Below, in pieces: positions 17,105-26,209 of a stretch of 44,425 bases of DNA; the stretch's first letter is position 1, and the number at the start of each line of letters is the position of its first letter. Made by a program: the position numbers and the translations under genes. The notes beneath the pieces were generated by a model. The model did no database searches, was not told where the DNA came from, and was given only the letters and a program-made list of their open reading frames with translations. This DNA is from Acidobacteriota bacterium (GTDB lineage: Bacteria > Acidobacteriota > Terriglobia > Bryobacterales > Bryobacteraceae): the NCBI GenBank assembly GCA_025352795.1, contig JANXSF010000049.1:1-44425 (forward strand), written 5' to 3'.

Positions 17105-18081
17105 CAATTCCTGGTAAGACCTTGACGATACTTTTCAGCATCCCAATTCATTAGTCCGTACACTTCTTCGTGGTCAAGAAACACAACATCACTTGACTGG
17201 TGTAAACGTTGCAAAACTAATCCCAGGCAAGCGACCATTTCTTCAGCCCCGGCACTGGCATCGGCAGCGATCAACAATCCGGCACCCGGAACCAGTAGCG
17301 CTTTGGCATCCATTCGCCACTGTTCGTAATAACCAGTAAGTCCAGATGAAATGGTAGCGCACGCTGGCCCTATGAAAACTGTCTGATCTGGATACAATGA
17401 CCCCTGCGCAGCCCGCTGAACGCGATCGTCAGTAAGTGCCGTTTGATGAGCCACTGCATACTTCGGCAATTTCCATTGTCCATCACGACAGTAAGTCGCC
17501 AAAGCTGCTTCGTTCGAGGGTAAGTGATCTGGCACAATGGCCAGCCGCCGCTCCACTTCATAGAGCAAAGCGTCCGCTTCAGCCACCGTATCGGCAGCCA
17601 CAATCAATCCATGATTGGCCAACACCCAAACTACAGGCGCGCCTTGAAGATGTTGTGACATTAGCTTGGTCAGCGGCGGGCCGGGACGAATGTAAGGAAT
17701 CCAGGCCCATGGAAGTCCTTCTAAAAGCGTGGTCAGTTTCTGTTCCCCGTCGCGTTGAACGGCCCAAGCCAGAGTGTTCACCGAATGAACGTGAACCACA
17801 ACTTTTTGAGGCAGCAATGCATGAAAGGAAGTTTCAATGGACGCCCGGAGTGTTGACTGGTTCAGCGGCGCAGCAGCAGTAGGATCAGCGCGCACCCGAG
17901 CCAGGTCAATAGGCAGGAACATTTCTTCGCGCTCGGCATTAGCAAGCCATTTACCAGAAGCTTTCACCCACAGCACATCATCTTGTTTTAAGGAGGTATT
18001 GCCACCCGCACCTTGAGTCAATGTAAGGTCACAACCAACTTTGGCGGAGAAGCGTTTGAGTGCAATGAGTTCAGGAGACAA
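17104..18081 (-). CDS. class II aldolase/adducin-family protein
   Basis: A 325-residue protein of the zinc-dependent class II aldolase/adducin fold. Seen: GAGGNTSLK near the N-terminus (about 25-33), the zinc-type HVHSVNTLAWAV (about 97-108), and a later histidine in VLANHGLIVAADT (about 153-165). The family includes fuculose/ribulose-phosphate aldolases and epimerases; members near nucleotidyltransferases often act in modified-sugar synthesis for capsule-like polymers, which fits here as inference. Start is TTG at 18081 (protein begins MSPELIALKRF); no ATG lies nearby. First gene of a tightly overlapping three-gene operon. Confidence 0.82.
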   Translation of the reverse strand: MSPELIALKRFSAKVGCDLTLTQGAGGNTSLKQDDVLWVKASGKWLANAEREEMFLPIDLARVRADPTAAAPLNQSTLRASIETSFHALLPQKVVVHVHSVNTLAWAVQRDGEQKLTTLLEGLPWAWIPYIRPGPPLTKLMSQHLQGAPVVWVLANHGLIVAADTVAEADALLYEVERRLAIVPDHLPSNEAALATYCRDGQWKLPKYAVAHQTALTDDRVQRAAQGSLYPDQTVFIGPACATISSGLTGYYEQWRMDAKALLVPGAGLLIAADASAGAEEMVACLGLVLQRLHQSSDVVFLDHEEVYGLMNWDAEKYRQGLTRN

Positions 18082-18202
18082 CTTTACTATTATGCTATTT
18101 GCAGCAGGGAGCTATTATTTAAATTGGATAATAGGATGTGGGTTGCCACGAGTGCACTCACTATGTCGTTACCCCAATTACCGTTTCCGAATTAGATCAA
18201 TT

Positions 18203-19501
18203 ATGCGCACCTCACTTCTCCTTCTACTTGGCTTGGCGACCATCGCCACCGTCGCCGCACAATCCGCACCCGATGCGAAGCTGCTTGCCGCCAAAGCTGC
18301 TGCCGATGACCTTGTTCACGGTAAATTAACTGAGCTGGCGGCGCGCTTTAACGAGCAAACCAAAAAAGCTTTACCAGAAGCTACTTTGAAGATGCGCTTG
18401 GGGCCCGGCCTTGCCCAATTGGGCGCGTTCAAGAAATATTTGGATGAACCTATGCGTCAAACTTCCGGTGAAAATGAAATGTTCATTTACCCGGCGGAAT
18501 TTGAGAATGGCGCGGTAGACGTCACTATCGGCATCGATGGCGCGGGCAAAGTGAGCACCTTGCTAGCAAGGCCGAAAGTGGTGAAACCCCCGCCAGCGGT
18601 GAGTCCAGTTCAGGAAGAAGACACCATTGTGCGCACCCGCGATTTCGACCTGCCCGGCACCATTTCCTGGCCCAATGGCGACGGACCATTTCCAGCCGTG
18701 GTTTTGGTGCATGGTTCCGGCCCCAATGATCGGAATGAAACGGTTGGTCCCAACACTCCTTTTCGTGACCTGGCCTGGGGCTTGGCCCAAAAAGGAATCG
18801 CCGTGTTGCGTTATGAAAAGAGGACGAAGAAATACGGAAAGGAAGCGTTTGACGGCAATACCACCCTTAAACAAGAAGTCATGGAAGATGCTCTAAGCGC
18901 CGTCGCCCTGCTGCGTGGAACGGCCAAGATCGACGGCGGTCGTATCGTAATTCTGGGGCACAGCCTGGGCGGCCAAATGGCTCCATTCATCGCCAAGGAC
19001 GATGGGAAATTGGCGGGCATTGTGATTCTGGCTGGTCCGGCGCGTCCGGTCAGCACATTATTATTGGAGCAATTGAAGTACATCCAAACGCTGAATCCAG
19101 GGGTGAAGGCACTGGAAACGCAAATCGCCGAGGCTGAAAAATTAAAAAACGTGACGGAGGAAATGGCTCCTAAGCTGTTTTTCGGCGCACCGGGGTACTA
19201 CTGGAAAGAGTTGGATTCGTTTCAGGCAGTGCCCACAGCTAAGGCGCTATCCCTGCCTATCCAAGTGTTGCAGGGCGAGCGTGACTATCAGGTATCGATG
19301 GACGATTTCGCCCTTTGGAAGTCCGGTTTATCAGGGAAAAACAACGTAGTTTTGAAAAGTTATCCAAAGTTGAACCACCTGTTTATGGAAGGGCAAGGCA
19401 AGGCAACGCCGACGGAATATCAGCGATTGGGACATGTGGCAGCGTATGTGATTGAGGATATCTCCCTATGGATCAAGGGCCTCCCGGCCCATAAGCTCTA
19501 A
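18203..19501 (+). CDS. secreted alpha/beta hydrolase with N-terminal DUF3887-like domain
   Basis: A 432-residue protein with a signal peptide (MRTSLLLLLGLATIATVAAQS). Residues about 25-120 look like a DUF3887-type domain. The C-terminal part is an alpha/beta hydrolase: oxyanion region VLVHGSGPNDRNET, nucleophile serine in ILGHSLGGQ, an acid in QGERDYQV and the histidine in KLNHLF. It probably cleaves an ester or peptide outside the cytoplasm; the substrate is unknown. The open frame extends upstream to 18041, but only ATG 18203 gives an export signal. It is divergent from the glycan operon, with a shared 120-bp upstream region. Confidence 0.88.
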   Translation: MRTSLLLLLGLATIATVAAQSAPDAKLLAAKAAADDLVHGKLTELAARFNEQTKKALPEATLKMRLGPGLAQLGAFKKYLDEPMRQTSGENEMFIYPAEFENGAVDVTIGIDGAGKVSTLLARPKVVKPPPAVSPVQEEDTIVRTRDFDLPGTISWPNGDGPFPAVVLVHGSGPNDRNETVGPNTPFRDLAWGLAQKGIAVLRYEKRTKKYGKEAFDGNTTLKQEVMEDALSAVALLRGTAKIDGGRIVILGHSLGGQMAPFIAKDDGKLAGIVILAGPARPVSTLLLEQLKYIQTLNPGVKALETQIAEAEKLKNVTEEMAPKLFFGAPGYYWKELDSFQAVPTAKALSLPIQVLQGERDYQVSMDDFALWKSGLSGKNNVVLKSYPKLNHLFMEGQGKATPTEYQRLGHVAAYVIEDISLWIKGLPAHKL

Positions 19502-19581
19502 GATGAAACTGAGATCGTGTAGGGTATTTTTCAACAAGGGTCTTGCTAAACGTTCGTTGCTCAGGGTCCGATAGTAGGTAT

Positions 19582-19977
19582 ATGAGCGAGAGGCGAATCG
19601 AGCCGAGAATGATGTGCGCAGATCTGGTGGATGTCCGGTGGAAAGACCATCTTGGCCATTGGCAGCGGACTATTGCGAATTTGGAAGACATATCCGTTTC
19701 GGGCGCCTGCCTGCAAGTGGATGAAGAGTTGCCGTTGGGCACTGCTGTCCAAATAGCCTATCCAGAGGGTGAACTGGCTGGAATGATAAAGTATTGCGTC
19801 TACCGGGAGATAGGCTATTTTCTGGGAGTGGAATTTGCAGATCAGAAAAAGTGGAATGCCCACAGGTTTAAGCCGCAGTATATGTTTGACCCAAGAAGGC
19901 TAATGGATATGGACCCAGAGCTGCCTCCGGTGACTCCTGTAGCCGAGCAAACAACGACGCATTCTGTTATGCGTTAA
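19582..19977 (+). CDS. PilZ-domain protein, probable cyclic-di-GMP receptor
   Basis: A 131-residue protein with the two PilZ signatures: an RxxxR-type run at the N-terminus (SERRIEPR) and DISVSG (D/N-x-S-x-x-G) about 45 residues in, followed by the beta-barrel strand GYFLGVEF. PilZ proteins bind c-di-GMP and control surface or motility functions, often through partner proteins. ATG 19582 places the RxxxR motif at the start as in the family; an upstream TTG at 19543 would add 13 unrelated residues. It lies 80 bp after the hydrolase gene. Confidence 0.8.
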   Translation: MSERRIEPRMMCADLVDVRWKDHLGHWQRTIANLEDISVSGACLQVDEELPLGTAVQIAYPEGELAGMIKYCVYREIGYFLGVEFADQKKWNAHRFKPQYMFDPRRLMDMDPELPPVTPVAEQTTTHSVMR

Positions 19978-19997
19978 CCTGATTTTTTAGGTTGGCA

Positions 19998-20450
19998 TCA
20001 GCGAGCAGGAGTAGTATTTTTTACTTTCAAAGGATTGCGCCACCGCAGCCCTTCGAAACGGGCGAAATCACCATCGGTGGAGCACAATTGCAAGCCATGT
20101 TCAATGGCTATGGCAGCCAAATGAGCGTCTGTCACCAAATTGCCTTGAGCGTTTACATCCCTCAATAGTCGGCCCAGAATTTGAGCATGGCGTTCCGTGG
20201 GTCCGGGAATCCAAACCGTGGGTAATCGTAACCAGGATTCAATTAGAAATAGTGCTTCTTCAATTGTTGCCGGACGCGCAAAGAACCTGGGGTTGGTGGT
20301 AATTCGCAAGAATGCTAACAACGATTGCCAAGGGATTCCAATTCGATGACCAGCGGCAACTTGTTCCCGTAACCAGGCATCTGCCGCCCGATGTTCAGCC
20401 TGTTCTTTGACGCCAGCGTAGATCAACAGATTCGCGTCAACGAGGATCAT
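19998..20450 (-). CDS. vapC: PIN-domain ribonuclease toxin (VapC family)
   Basis: A 150-residue PIN domain: first acid D5 in ILVDANLLIYA, the family box LLAFLRITTNPRF, D108 in NLVTDAHLAAIAIEHG, and the final acids in STDGDFARFEG. VapC toxins cut specific RNAs with Mg2+ and are held inactive by the cognate VapB. Its ATG lies inside the end of the upstream antitoxin frame (14-nt overlap), the usual layout. The acidic residue set looks intact, so the toxin may be active even though the antitoxin looks damaged. Confidence 0.88.
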   Translation of the reverse strand: MILVDANLLIYAGVKEQAEHRAADAWLREQVAAGHRIGIPWQSLLAFLRITTNPRFFARPATIEEALFLIESWLRLPTVWIPGPTERHAQILGRLLRDVNAQGNLVTDAHLAAIAIEHGLQLCSTDGDFARFEGLRWRNPLKVKNTTPAR

Positions 20451-20709
20451 TTTCGATCAATTCCAGAATGTCGCCAATGTTGTCAAAATTCTGAATCAAC
20501 GGGCTGCCGAGATTCATAGGGGTGGGAAGGTCGTATTTCGGCGTGCCCACCTCAATTGCAAAGCCTCTGCGCAGCCGTTCGTTGATCACTGCTTTCATTG
20601 CTGCGTCGCGATCTATATTCGTGTAGGTTACTGACGATTCGACAGGTTCCCCGGTGTGGTCAACGACCTGAGTTGCAACACCTGGGGCATCGGATTGTGG
20701 GGTAGGCAT
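20437..20709 (-). CDS. vapB: VapB-like antitoxin, N-terminus apparently truncated or rearranged
   Basis: The frame overlaps the start of vapC and ends with a typical antitoxin tail (LIQNFDNIGDILELIENDPR). Upstream of that, AMKAVINERLRRGF fits the second helix of a ribbon-helix-helix fold, and VTYTNIDRDA resembles its beta strand. However, the first helix expected between them is missing. ATG 20709 falls in a segment that also encodes the end of an RHS fragment, so the true start is uncertain; the frame is open to 20808. The protein may bind the toxin without binding DNA normally. Confidence 0.6.
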   Translation of the reverse strand: MPTPQSDAPGVATQVVDHTGEPVESSVTYTNIDRDAAMKAVINERLRRGFAIEVGTPKYDLPTPMNLGSPLIQNFDNIGDILELIENDPR

Positions 20710-21742
20710 AAAGATTCCAACTCTGCGGATCCTTTGCGCTTTGATCAAGAAGTGGTTTATCTGGACTTGTAAACCTGCCTTGAGCGCCGCTGTAGTACCG
20801 AACCCCAAAGTAATCCAACCCCGTCTCAGGATTTCTTTCTTTACCCGTAAAGCGTTCCGTCACATTCCCAGGAACCGTCAGGCTGCTCCCAGTCGGGTAT
20901 CCCGCTCCCCGCCCGTAGTTCCCTTGGGCAATGTCTTCCCCGAATGGCAGGTAATCGAAATACCGGACGCTTGCTGCTGCCGCATCTGTCGTCGCTCGGG
21001 TGCTTCCCAGGTGATCCCGAATCAGATAACGCGTCCCGATCTCGAACGTACCAGGTTGTGTTACACCACTGCCAGCCGTGTAATTCTCAACGGCCAACTT
21101 CCCTTGTGCATCGTAAACATACCTTGTGGTTCCGTAGCCGTCCACTTTCTGGACCCGACGACCATCCCCATCGTAATCATAGCTGGTGGTCACTCCCTCG
21201 GACTGCGCTGTCTTTAGCCGATTCTCGCCGTCATAGGTATAGGTCTGGGTCCCGGATGTGGTGACCAGTCCACTGGTGTCGTAAGTCAGACCAGCCGTCC
21301 AACGATTCAAGGGAAACTGCGCTTCCACGGTGCTGGGCTGCGAATCGGCAACCGTCGGCGTGGCGTTTGCAATTGGTATCCATGACTCGGCTAGCACTGC
21401 CCGATTCACGTAGCGGTCGTAGGCGTAGGTCTGCGTCCAGCCTCCGGTTTCGACAGCAGACTGTAAGCGATTTAGCGCGTCATACCCAAAAGTCTGCGTC
21501 CGGGCAGTGTCGGAAGTGAATGTATGGGTCTGGACATTGCCATTATTATTGGTTGTTCCATAGGTGTAGCCCAGAGTCAGGAAGTTGGCTCCACCATGGG
21601 ACGCGCTGATTTGTGTCGGCTGCAATCGCGAGTTAAACAGCACGCCCTCCACTATGCCGCTGGTTCCACCATAAGTCAACTGGCGAATGGCTCCTTGTGG
21701 TGCGTATTGAATGGATGCAGCGAAGGTCTGCCCACTAGTGAT
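20660..21742 (-). pseudogene. RHS repeat-associated core fragment, cut at both ends
   Basis: An open frame with YD-repeats (FGYDALNRLQSAVE, YTYDGENRLKTAQ, YDYDGDGRRVQKV) and the RHS core YLIRDHLGSTRATTD ... FTGKERNPETGLDYFGVRYYSGAQGRFTSPD. Homology starts abruptly at about 21740 (TSGQTFAASIQYAPQGAIRQL) and stops after WNLYAY at about 20702, where the usual NNPL...DP-G continuation is replaced by unrelated sequence leading into the antitoxin. RHS proteins are large secreted toxins or surface proteins, so this is a 3'-core remnant without signal, shell or toxic tip. Not expected to be functional. Confidence 0.8.
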
Positions 21743-21745
21743 TCA

Positions 21746-21937
21746 TTATTTCCAATCTGGATACTCCTTCCCCGATCTCCACACAACAGCGTTCATAATA
21801 ATTAATGCCAAGGTACAAGCCGACACTGATCCAAGTTCGGCCTTGACTTCGCCACTGACCCAAAGAAACCCAATCGAGATCATGTTGAAGAGTATCATGA
21901 AGGTCCGTTTGGAGATTAAGCGGTGCATCTCGTTCAC
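21746..21937 (-). CDS. small membrane protein of unknown role, possible orphan immunity gene
   Basis: A 63-residue frame with two hydrophobic segments (FMILFNMISIGFLWVSG and SVSACTLALIIMNAVVW). The composition is typical of a real small membrane protein. It starts at GTG 21937 or ATG 21928 and its stop is three bases from the end of the RHS fragment on the same strand. In RHS arrays an immunity gene is often followed by an orphan core fragment, so this may be a leftover immunity gene. That is inference; no family was recognised. Confidence 0.4.
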   Translation of the reverse strand: MNEMHRLISKRTFMILFNMISIGFLWVSGEVKAELGSVSACTLALIIMNAVVWRSGKEYPDWK

Positions 21938-23267
21938 TTACAACCACCGGACAAGGTGTGGCGGTCGGCGATTTCGATAACGATGGCTTCCCTGATATCC
22001 TGATCACGGCCTACGGGCCTCTTACACTGCTGAAGAACAATGGCAATGGTACGTTTACCGATGTCACGGCTAAGGCTGGCCTGAATATCCCACAACTTGC
22101 CCAAGGCTGGACGACTTCGGCGGTTTGGTTTGACTATGATAACGATGGCAAGCTGGATCTGTTTCTGTGCAGTTTTGTAGCCTACGGGGAAAACGAGCGC
22201 TTCGCCTGTGGCGACAACACTGTGGGCCATAAATACTACTGTGTGCCGCGGGTGTTTAAACCCACCAGCAGTATGCTTTTTCATAACAATGGCGACGCAC
22301 TTTCAAGCTGGCCAGCATGGGTACCGACATTGAAACCAGCGTAGGCAAGGCTTTGGGTGTAGTGGCAACGGACGTCAACAACGACGATAACATGGATTTG
22401 TTTGTGGCCAATGACACCGTGCAGAACTTTCTGTTTATGAACCGTGGCAAAGGGAAATGGGAAGAGATCGGCCTGGCTGCGGAAGTAGCTTTTAGTGGCA
22501 GCGGGCAACCCCGTTCGGGCATGGGTGTTGACGCTTTCGATATTAACAACGACGGCTGGCAGGATCTGTTTGTGGCCAACGTGGATCAGGAAATGTTTTC
22601 GCTTTACCAAAACAACAAGAACGAAAACTTTACCGATACTGCATTTAAACATACGGTGGCGCAATCCACCCGCTTGCTTTCAGGCTGGGGTCTTAAGTTT
22701 TTCGATTACGATAACGACGGGCTGGTGGATGCCATTCTTGCTAACGGCCACCCTGACGACATGATTGAACAGTATTCGCAGCAGGTGAAATACAAAGAGC
22801 CGCTGCTGCTGTTCCACAACACCAATGGTCTGCTGAAAAACATTAGTGCCGATGCTGGCCCGGTGTTCAAGAAGTCCTTCCCAGCCCGTGGTCTGGCTGT
22901 CGGCGATTACAACAATGACGGGCGCTTGGATGTGCTGGTGGGCAATAGCGGGGAAGCGCCTCTACTGCTGAAGAATAATGCCAGCCCGGAAAATCATTAG
23001 ATCGGGTTAAGTTTGTCTGGCCGGACCTGCAATCGTGACGCGGTGGGTGCGCACATTACATGGCAAGTGGATGGCAAGAAGTACACGCGGCTGAAGAACA
23101 GCGGCGGCAGTTATCTTTCCAGTCACGACCCGCGCGAGGTGCTGGGCCTGGGTCCAATAGGCAAGTTGGAATGGATTGAAATCCGTTGGCCCAAGCCTTC
23201 CACTCAGGTGCAGCGTCTGACCGATCTGCCAATGGATCGCTATCACAAGATCACCGAACCCAAATAA
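21934..23267 (+). pseudogene. decayed CRTAC1-family protein (FG-GAP/VCBS repeats plus ASPIC/UnbV domain)
   Basis: The sequence encodes FG-GAP repeats with calcium-type loops ([54 protein letters not shown]) and then an ASPIC/UnbV domain ([46 protein letters not shown]). Three lesions are visible. The 5' end with signal peptide is missing before about 21934. One base is lost at about 22297, where HNNGDGTF is expected and the frame changes. A TAG at 22998-23000 stands where the family has a tryptophan (ENH-stop-IGLSL). The intact proteins are secreted. Not expected to be functional. Confidence 0.85.
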
Positions 23268-23380
23268 ATAAATCAACTACGATCCCTGGTAGTAGTTGCC
23301 TTCTAGTTGTTAACCTCAAGTGTTACGGTCAAAATACTATGCGTCGTCAGCCTAGAACCCCCTTTCCAGGATGATCCTGA

Positions 23381-24082
23381 ATGCTGCTCGAAGTTAAGAC
23401 TCTCACCAAAAAATACGACGTGAATACTGTGCTGGACAATGTCCATTTTTCTATTGTGGAAGGTGGCATTACTGGACTGATTGGACCCAACGGATCGGGC
23501 AAGACCACGCTGTTTGAAGTGCTGGCCGGCATGGTTCCTGCCGACGCTGGAGAAGTGCATTTTCAGGGGAAGTCGTTGCCTGCTGAAGATCGCAAGAATA
23601 TGCTGTTCTATCTTCCCGATGGCATTCGCCCGTGGGCGGATCAGCCGGTTGGTTGGTTGCTGCGTTTCTTTGCCGGACTCTATGGCGCCTCGCAAAGTGA
23701 TGTTTTGGTGCTTACCGAATCACTCCAATTAAAATCACTGGAAAAGTCGCGGGCGGGTTCGCTATCGAAGGGTGAATTGAAGCGATTGTTGCTGGCCATG
23801 GGCTTGCTGACCCCACATCCATTGCTATTGCTGGACGAACCATTTGACGGCTTGGATTTCCGCCAGACGCGTGACGTGATGATGCTCCTAAAATCGTTTC
23901 CATCTTCGAAACGCACACTCTTCCTGAGCATTCACCAGTTGACCGATGCTGCAAGGGTTTGTCATCGATTGGTGCTGCTGGGTAAAGGTCGGGTGGTGGG
24001 TCAGGGGACGTTAGAGGAGTTGCAAGCACAAGCTTCCATCGCCGATGGTGGGTTGGAGGAAGTGTTTCTTGCGCTCACTTGA
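23381..24082 (+). CDS. ABC transporter ATP-binding protein
   Basis: A 233-residue ATPase of an ABC-2 type exporter. Walker A is GPNGSGKTT (about 37-45), the signature is SLSKGELKR (a variant of LSGGQ), and Walker B LLLLDEPFDGLD is followed by a switch histidine in LSIHQLTDA. It drives the permease encoded by the next gene, whose start lies inside this gene's end, so the two are coupled. The cargo is unknown. The nearest homologues in layout are gliding/secretion-type (GldA-like) exporters, as inference. Confidence 0.92.
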   Translation: MLLEVKTLTKKYDVNTVLDNVHFSIVEGGITGLIGPNGSGKTTLFEVLAGMVPADAGEVHFQGKSLPAEDRKNMLFYLPDGIRPWADQPVGWLLRFFAGLYGASQSDVLVLTESLQLKSLEKSRAGSLSKGELKRLLLAMGLLTPHPLLLLDEPFDGLDFRQTRDVMMLLKSFPSSKRTLFLSIHQLTDAARVCHRLVLLGKGRVVGQGTLEELQAQASIADGGLEEVFLALT

Positions 24083-25388
24083 AATTCAGTGGCTGTTCCG
24101 CAAGGAACTGCGCGAACTATTCACGTCACGTCCTTTTTGGTTGCTCTTGTTTTTAATAGGACCGTTGGTTGGCCAGGCGTTTTGTACTGCGGTGGAATCC
24201 TATGCTGAAGCCAGCGGTTTGGTGGTGGGCGGACCAGCGGCGTTGGCCCAGGGACTCTCCCCGCTGGATGGCATCCTGGTGCCAACATTTGCTGCTTACG
24301 ATTTGGTTGTCACGTTACTATTTCCATTTGTGGTGATCCGCGCAGTGGCATCGGAACGGGAAAGCGGCGCATGGAAATTGTTGCTGCAATCACCAGCATC
24401 CATGACGACGCTATTGGCGGTGAAGGCGCTGGTGTTGCTGCTGGGTTGGATGCTGGTATGGGTGCCAGGGTTAGCCGCGCTGGAATTCTGGAAATTGTAT
24501 GGTGGCGCTTTATATGCACCTGAAGTGATGAACTTACTGCTGGGTCACTTACTGCGAGTGATGGTGGGCACTGGGGTAGCCGTGGCCGCAGCGGCCATTG
24601 CAGGTGGTGCGGCTTCTGCGGCTATTGTCACATTGGGATTCACGGTGGGCACCTGGGTGTTGGAATTTGTGGCCACTGGCCGCGGCGGCTGGGCGGAAAC
24701 ATTGGCAGGCTATACACCCACGGCAATTCTACGATTATTTGAGCAAGGCTTGCTGCCACTTAGCGCAGTGATTGTGAGCCTGGTATTCAGCATTTTCGGA
24801 TTCGTATTGGCGGGCATCTGGCTTTCCACTTCACGCCATCGAATCCTACGTACGGCGCTGACCATTGTTGGTTTCGGCATCAGCTTATGGGTAGGATCTT
24901 TGACGCGCGCGGCGTGGGACGTAAGCGAGAATCGTCGCAACTCGTTCCCCGTTGAAGATGAAGCAGCACTGCGCCAAATGCGCGATCCATTGCGGGTTAC
25001 GGCATATCTGGCACCGGAAGATCCACGATTGACCGATCTGAGTCGGAACATTTTGAGTAAATTCAGGCGCGCTTTGCCGAAGGTGGACGTGGAGTACCGG
25101 TCGCACAGTCGAGCTGGATTGTTTGAACCAACTGGCGAGCATTACGGTGAAGTCTGGTACGAAATGAACCAGCGCAAAGTAATGAGCCGGTCAACAACGG
25201 AACCCATTGTGCTTGCCGCCATTTATGAATTGGCGCAAGTGGCGCCACCTGTGCAGCGCGTTGAAAGCGCCTACGCCGGGCATCCACTGGCCGCGCATCC
25301 AAGCAGGGCTGCTGCATGTTTTTACTACGGATTTTGGCCGTGCGCAATTGGCATGGCTTGCTGGTACCACTTCAAAAACAGGAACTAA
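24069..25388 (+). CDS. ABC-2 type permease with GldG-like extracytoplasmic tail
   Basis: An integral membrane protein with six main membrane segments (about residues 20-280). A soluble region follows (LRVTAYLAPEDPRLTDLSRNI ... VEYRSHSRAGLFEPTGEHYG) that resembles the ABC-transporter auxiliary/GldG domain, and a final membrane helix ends at KNRN. The frame opens at ATG 24045, but GGAGGA at 24055-24060 is placed eight bases before TTG 24069 (protein LRSLEIQWLFRKEL), so that start is preferred. Works with the preceding ATPase. The cargo is unknown. Confidence 0.85.
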   Translation: MRSLEIQWLFRKELRELFTSRPFWLLLFLIGPLVGQAFCTAVESYAEASGLVVGGPAALAQGLSPLDGILVPTFAAYDLVVTLLFPFVVIRAVASERESGAWKLLLQSPASMTTLLAVKALVLLLGWMLVWVPGLAALEFWKLYGGALYAPEVMNLLLGHLLRVMVGTGVAVAAAAIAGGAASAAIVTLGFTVGTWVLEFVATGRGGWAETLAGYTPTAILRLFEQGLLPLSAVIVSLVFSIFGFVLAGIWLSTSRHRILRTALTIVGFGISLWVGSLTRAAWDVSENRRNSFPVEDEAALRQMRDPLRVTAYLAPEDPRLTDLSRNILSKFRRALPKVDVEYRSHSRAGLFEPTGEHYGEVWYEMNQRKVMSRSTTEPIVLAAIYELAQVAPPVQRVESAYAGHPLAAHPSRAAACFYYGFWPCAIGMACWYHFKNRN

Positions 25389-25395
25389 CGAACAT

Positions 25396-26085
25396 ATGAA
25401 ACGTTTGATTTTATTCACAGCAGCAGTAAGTATTGCTTTGGCGCAACGGGTTGACGTTGCCAATGAAAAAGTTGGTGCTGAACCGACCCATTTTCTTTCG
25501 GTGGTGGGCAACTGGGCCGTAGCTGCCGATCAGGGAAAGAACATTCTGATGGTGGATGGCCGTCAGTGGAAACGTGGTCAACCGGCCGGTGGACTGGCCG
25601 ATAAAGCTCGCTTGATTTACGGTTCCAAACACGAAGAGTTCATCGACAACGTAAAGGCCTTTGCCTATTTTCCTTATGCCGTGGCGCAAGGTGTTGACGA
25701 TTTTCAGAATGGCGAAATTAGCATCCGATTCAAGCTGATGGATGGAGCACTGGATCAATGTGCGGGTATTCTGTTTAATCTGAAAAACAATGGCAACTAC
25801 CTAACCGTGCGTTTCAATTCCAAGGAAGACAATCTGGTGCTGTGGACCTTCAAGGAAGGCAAGCGATCCTTCACTAAAAAAGGGTCGGAAGACATGCCGT
25901 TGAAGATGAAGGAATGGTACACAATGAAAATTGTAGTGCAAGGCACCAAGCTGGAAGGCTACTTAAATGGAAAGAAATTGCTGGATTTCACGCTGACAGA
26001 ACCAGTGACGGGCAAGGTGGGTGTGTGGTCGAAGACGGATAGTGTCAGCTACTTTGATGATTTTGTCGTGAAGGCAGCAAAGTAA
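25396..26085 (+). CDS. secreted DUF1080-like (3-keto-disaccharide hydrolase-like) beta-sandwich protein
   Basis: A 229-residue protein with a signal peptide (MKRLILFTAAVSIALAQ) and a concanavalin-like beta sandwich. Landmarks are FQNGEISIRFKLMDGALDQCAGILFNL, YLTVRFNS, KEWYTMKIVVQGTKLEGYLNGKKLLDF and GKVGVWSKTDSVSYFDDFVV, in the order seen in DUF1080/LamG-type domains. Some DUF1080 proteins act on 3-keto sugars, others only bind glycans; I cannot tell which. The start is the ATG at 25396 just after the permease stop. The frame stays open upstream to 25207 but that region overlaps the permease. It precedes the TonB receptor gene. Confidence 0.75.
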   Translation: MKRLILFTAAVSIALAQRVDVANEKVGAEPTHFLSVVGNWAVAADQGKNILMVDGRQWKRGQPAGGLADKARLIYGSKHEEFIDNVKAFAYFPYAVAQGVDDFQNGEISIRFKLMDGALDQCAGILFNLKNNGNYLTVRFNSKEDNLVLWTFKEGKRSFTKKGSEDMPLKMKEWYTMKIVVQGTKLEGYLNGKKLLDFTLTEPVTGKVGVWSKTDSVSYFDDFVVKAAK

Positions 26086-26173
26086 AGGCGGCAAAGAATA
26101 GAAATTTGTGTCTCAGTAACTTTATTGATCAGACCCTAGTAAACGACGCAAGAAAAAAGTACACTCAAAACAA

Positions 26174-26195
26174 ATCGGTTTCACGCCAAACCGAT
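26174..26195 (+). promoter_or_regulatory. perfect 8-bp inverted repeat just upstream of the receptor's ribosome binding site
   Basis: ATCGGTTT (26174-26181) and AAACCGAT (26188-26195) flank CACGCC. The right arm directly precedes the ribosome binding site AAGGAG (26196-26201) of the TonB receptor gene (ATG 26210). As RNA it would form a stable hairpin in the leader; as DNA it could be an operator. The role is inferred from position. Confidence 0.55.
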
Positions 26196-26209
26196 AAGGA
26201 GTTAAGGGA

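Noticed and set aside
18041-18202. Upstream extension of the alpha/beta hydrolase frame
   Set aside because: Starting there would bury the signal peptide and overlap the divergent aldolase gene; ATG 18203 fits better.
23001-23267. Frame from 23013 as a separate small gene
   Set aside because: It is in the same frame as the preceding CRTAC1 fragment and continues its ASPIC/UnbV domain after a single TAG codon.
25207-25395. Upstream extension of the DUF1080-like frame
   Set aside because: It overlaps the end of the ABC permease and would hide the signal peptide that starts at 25396.
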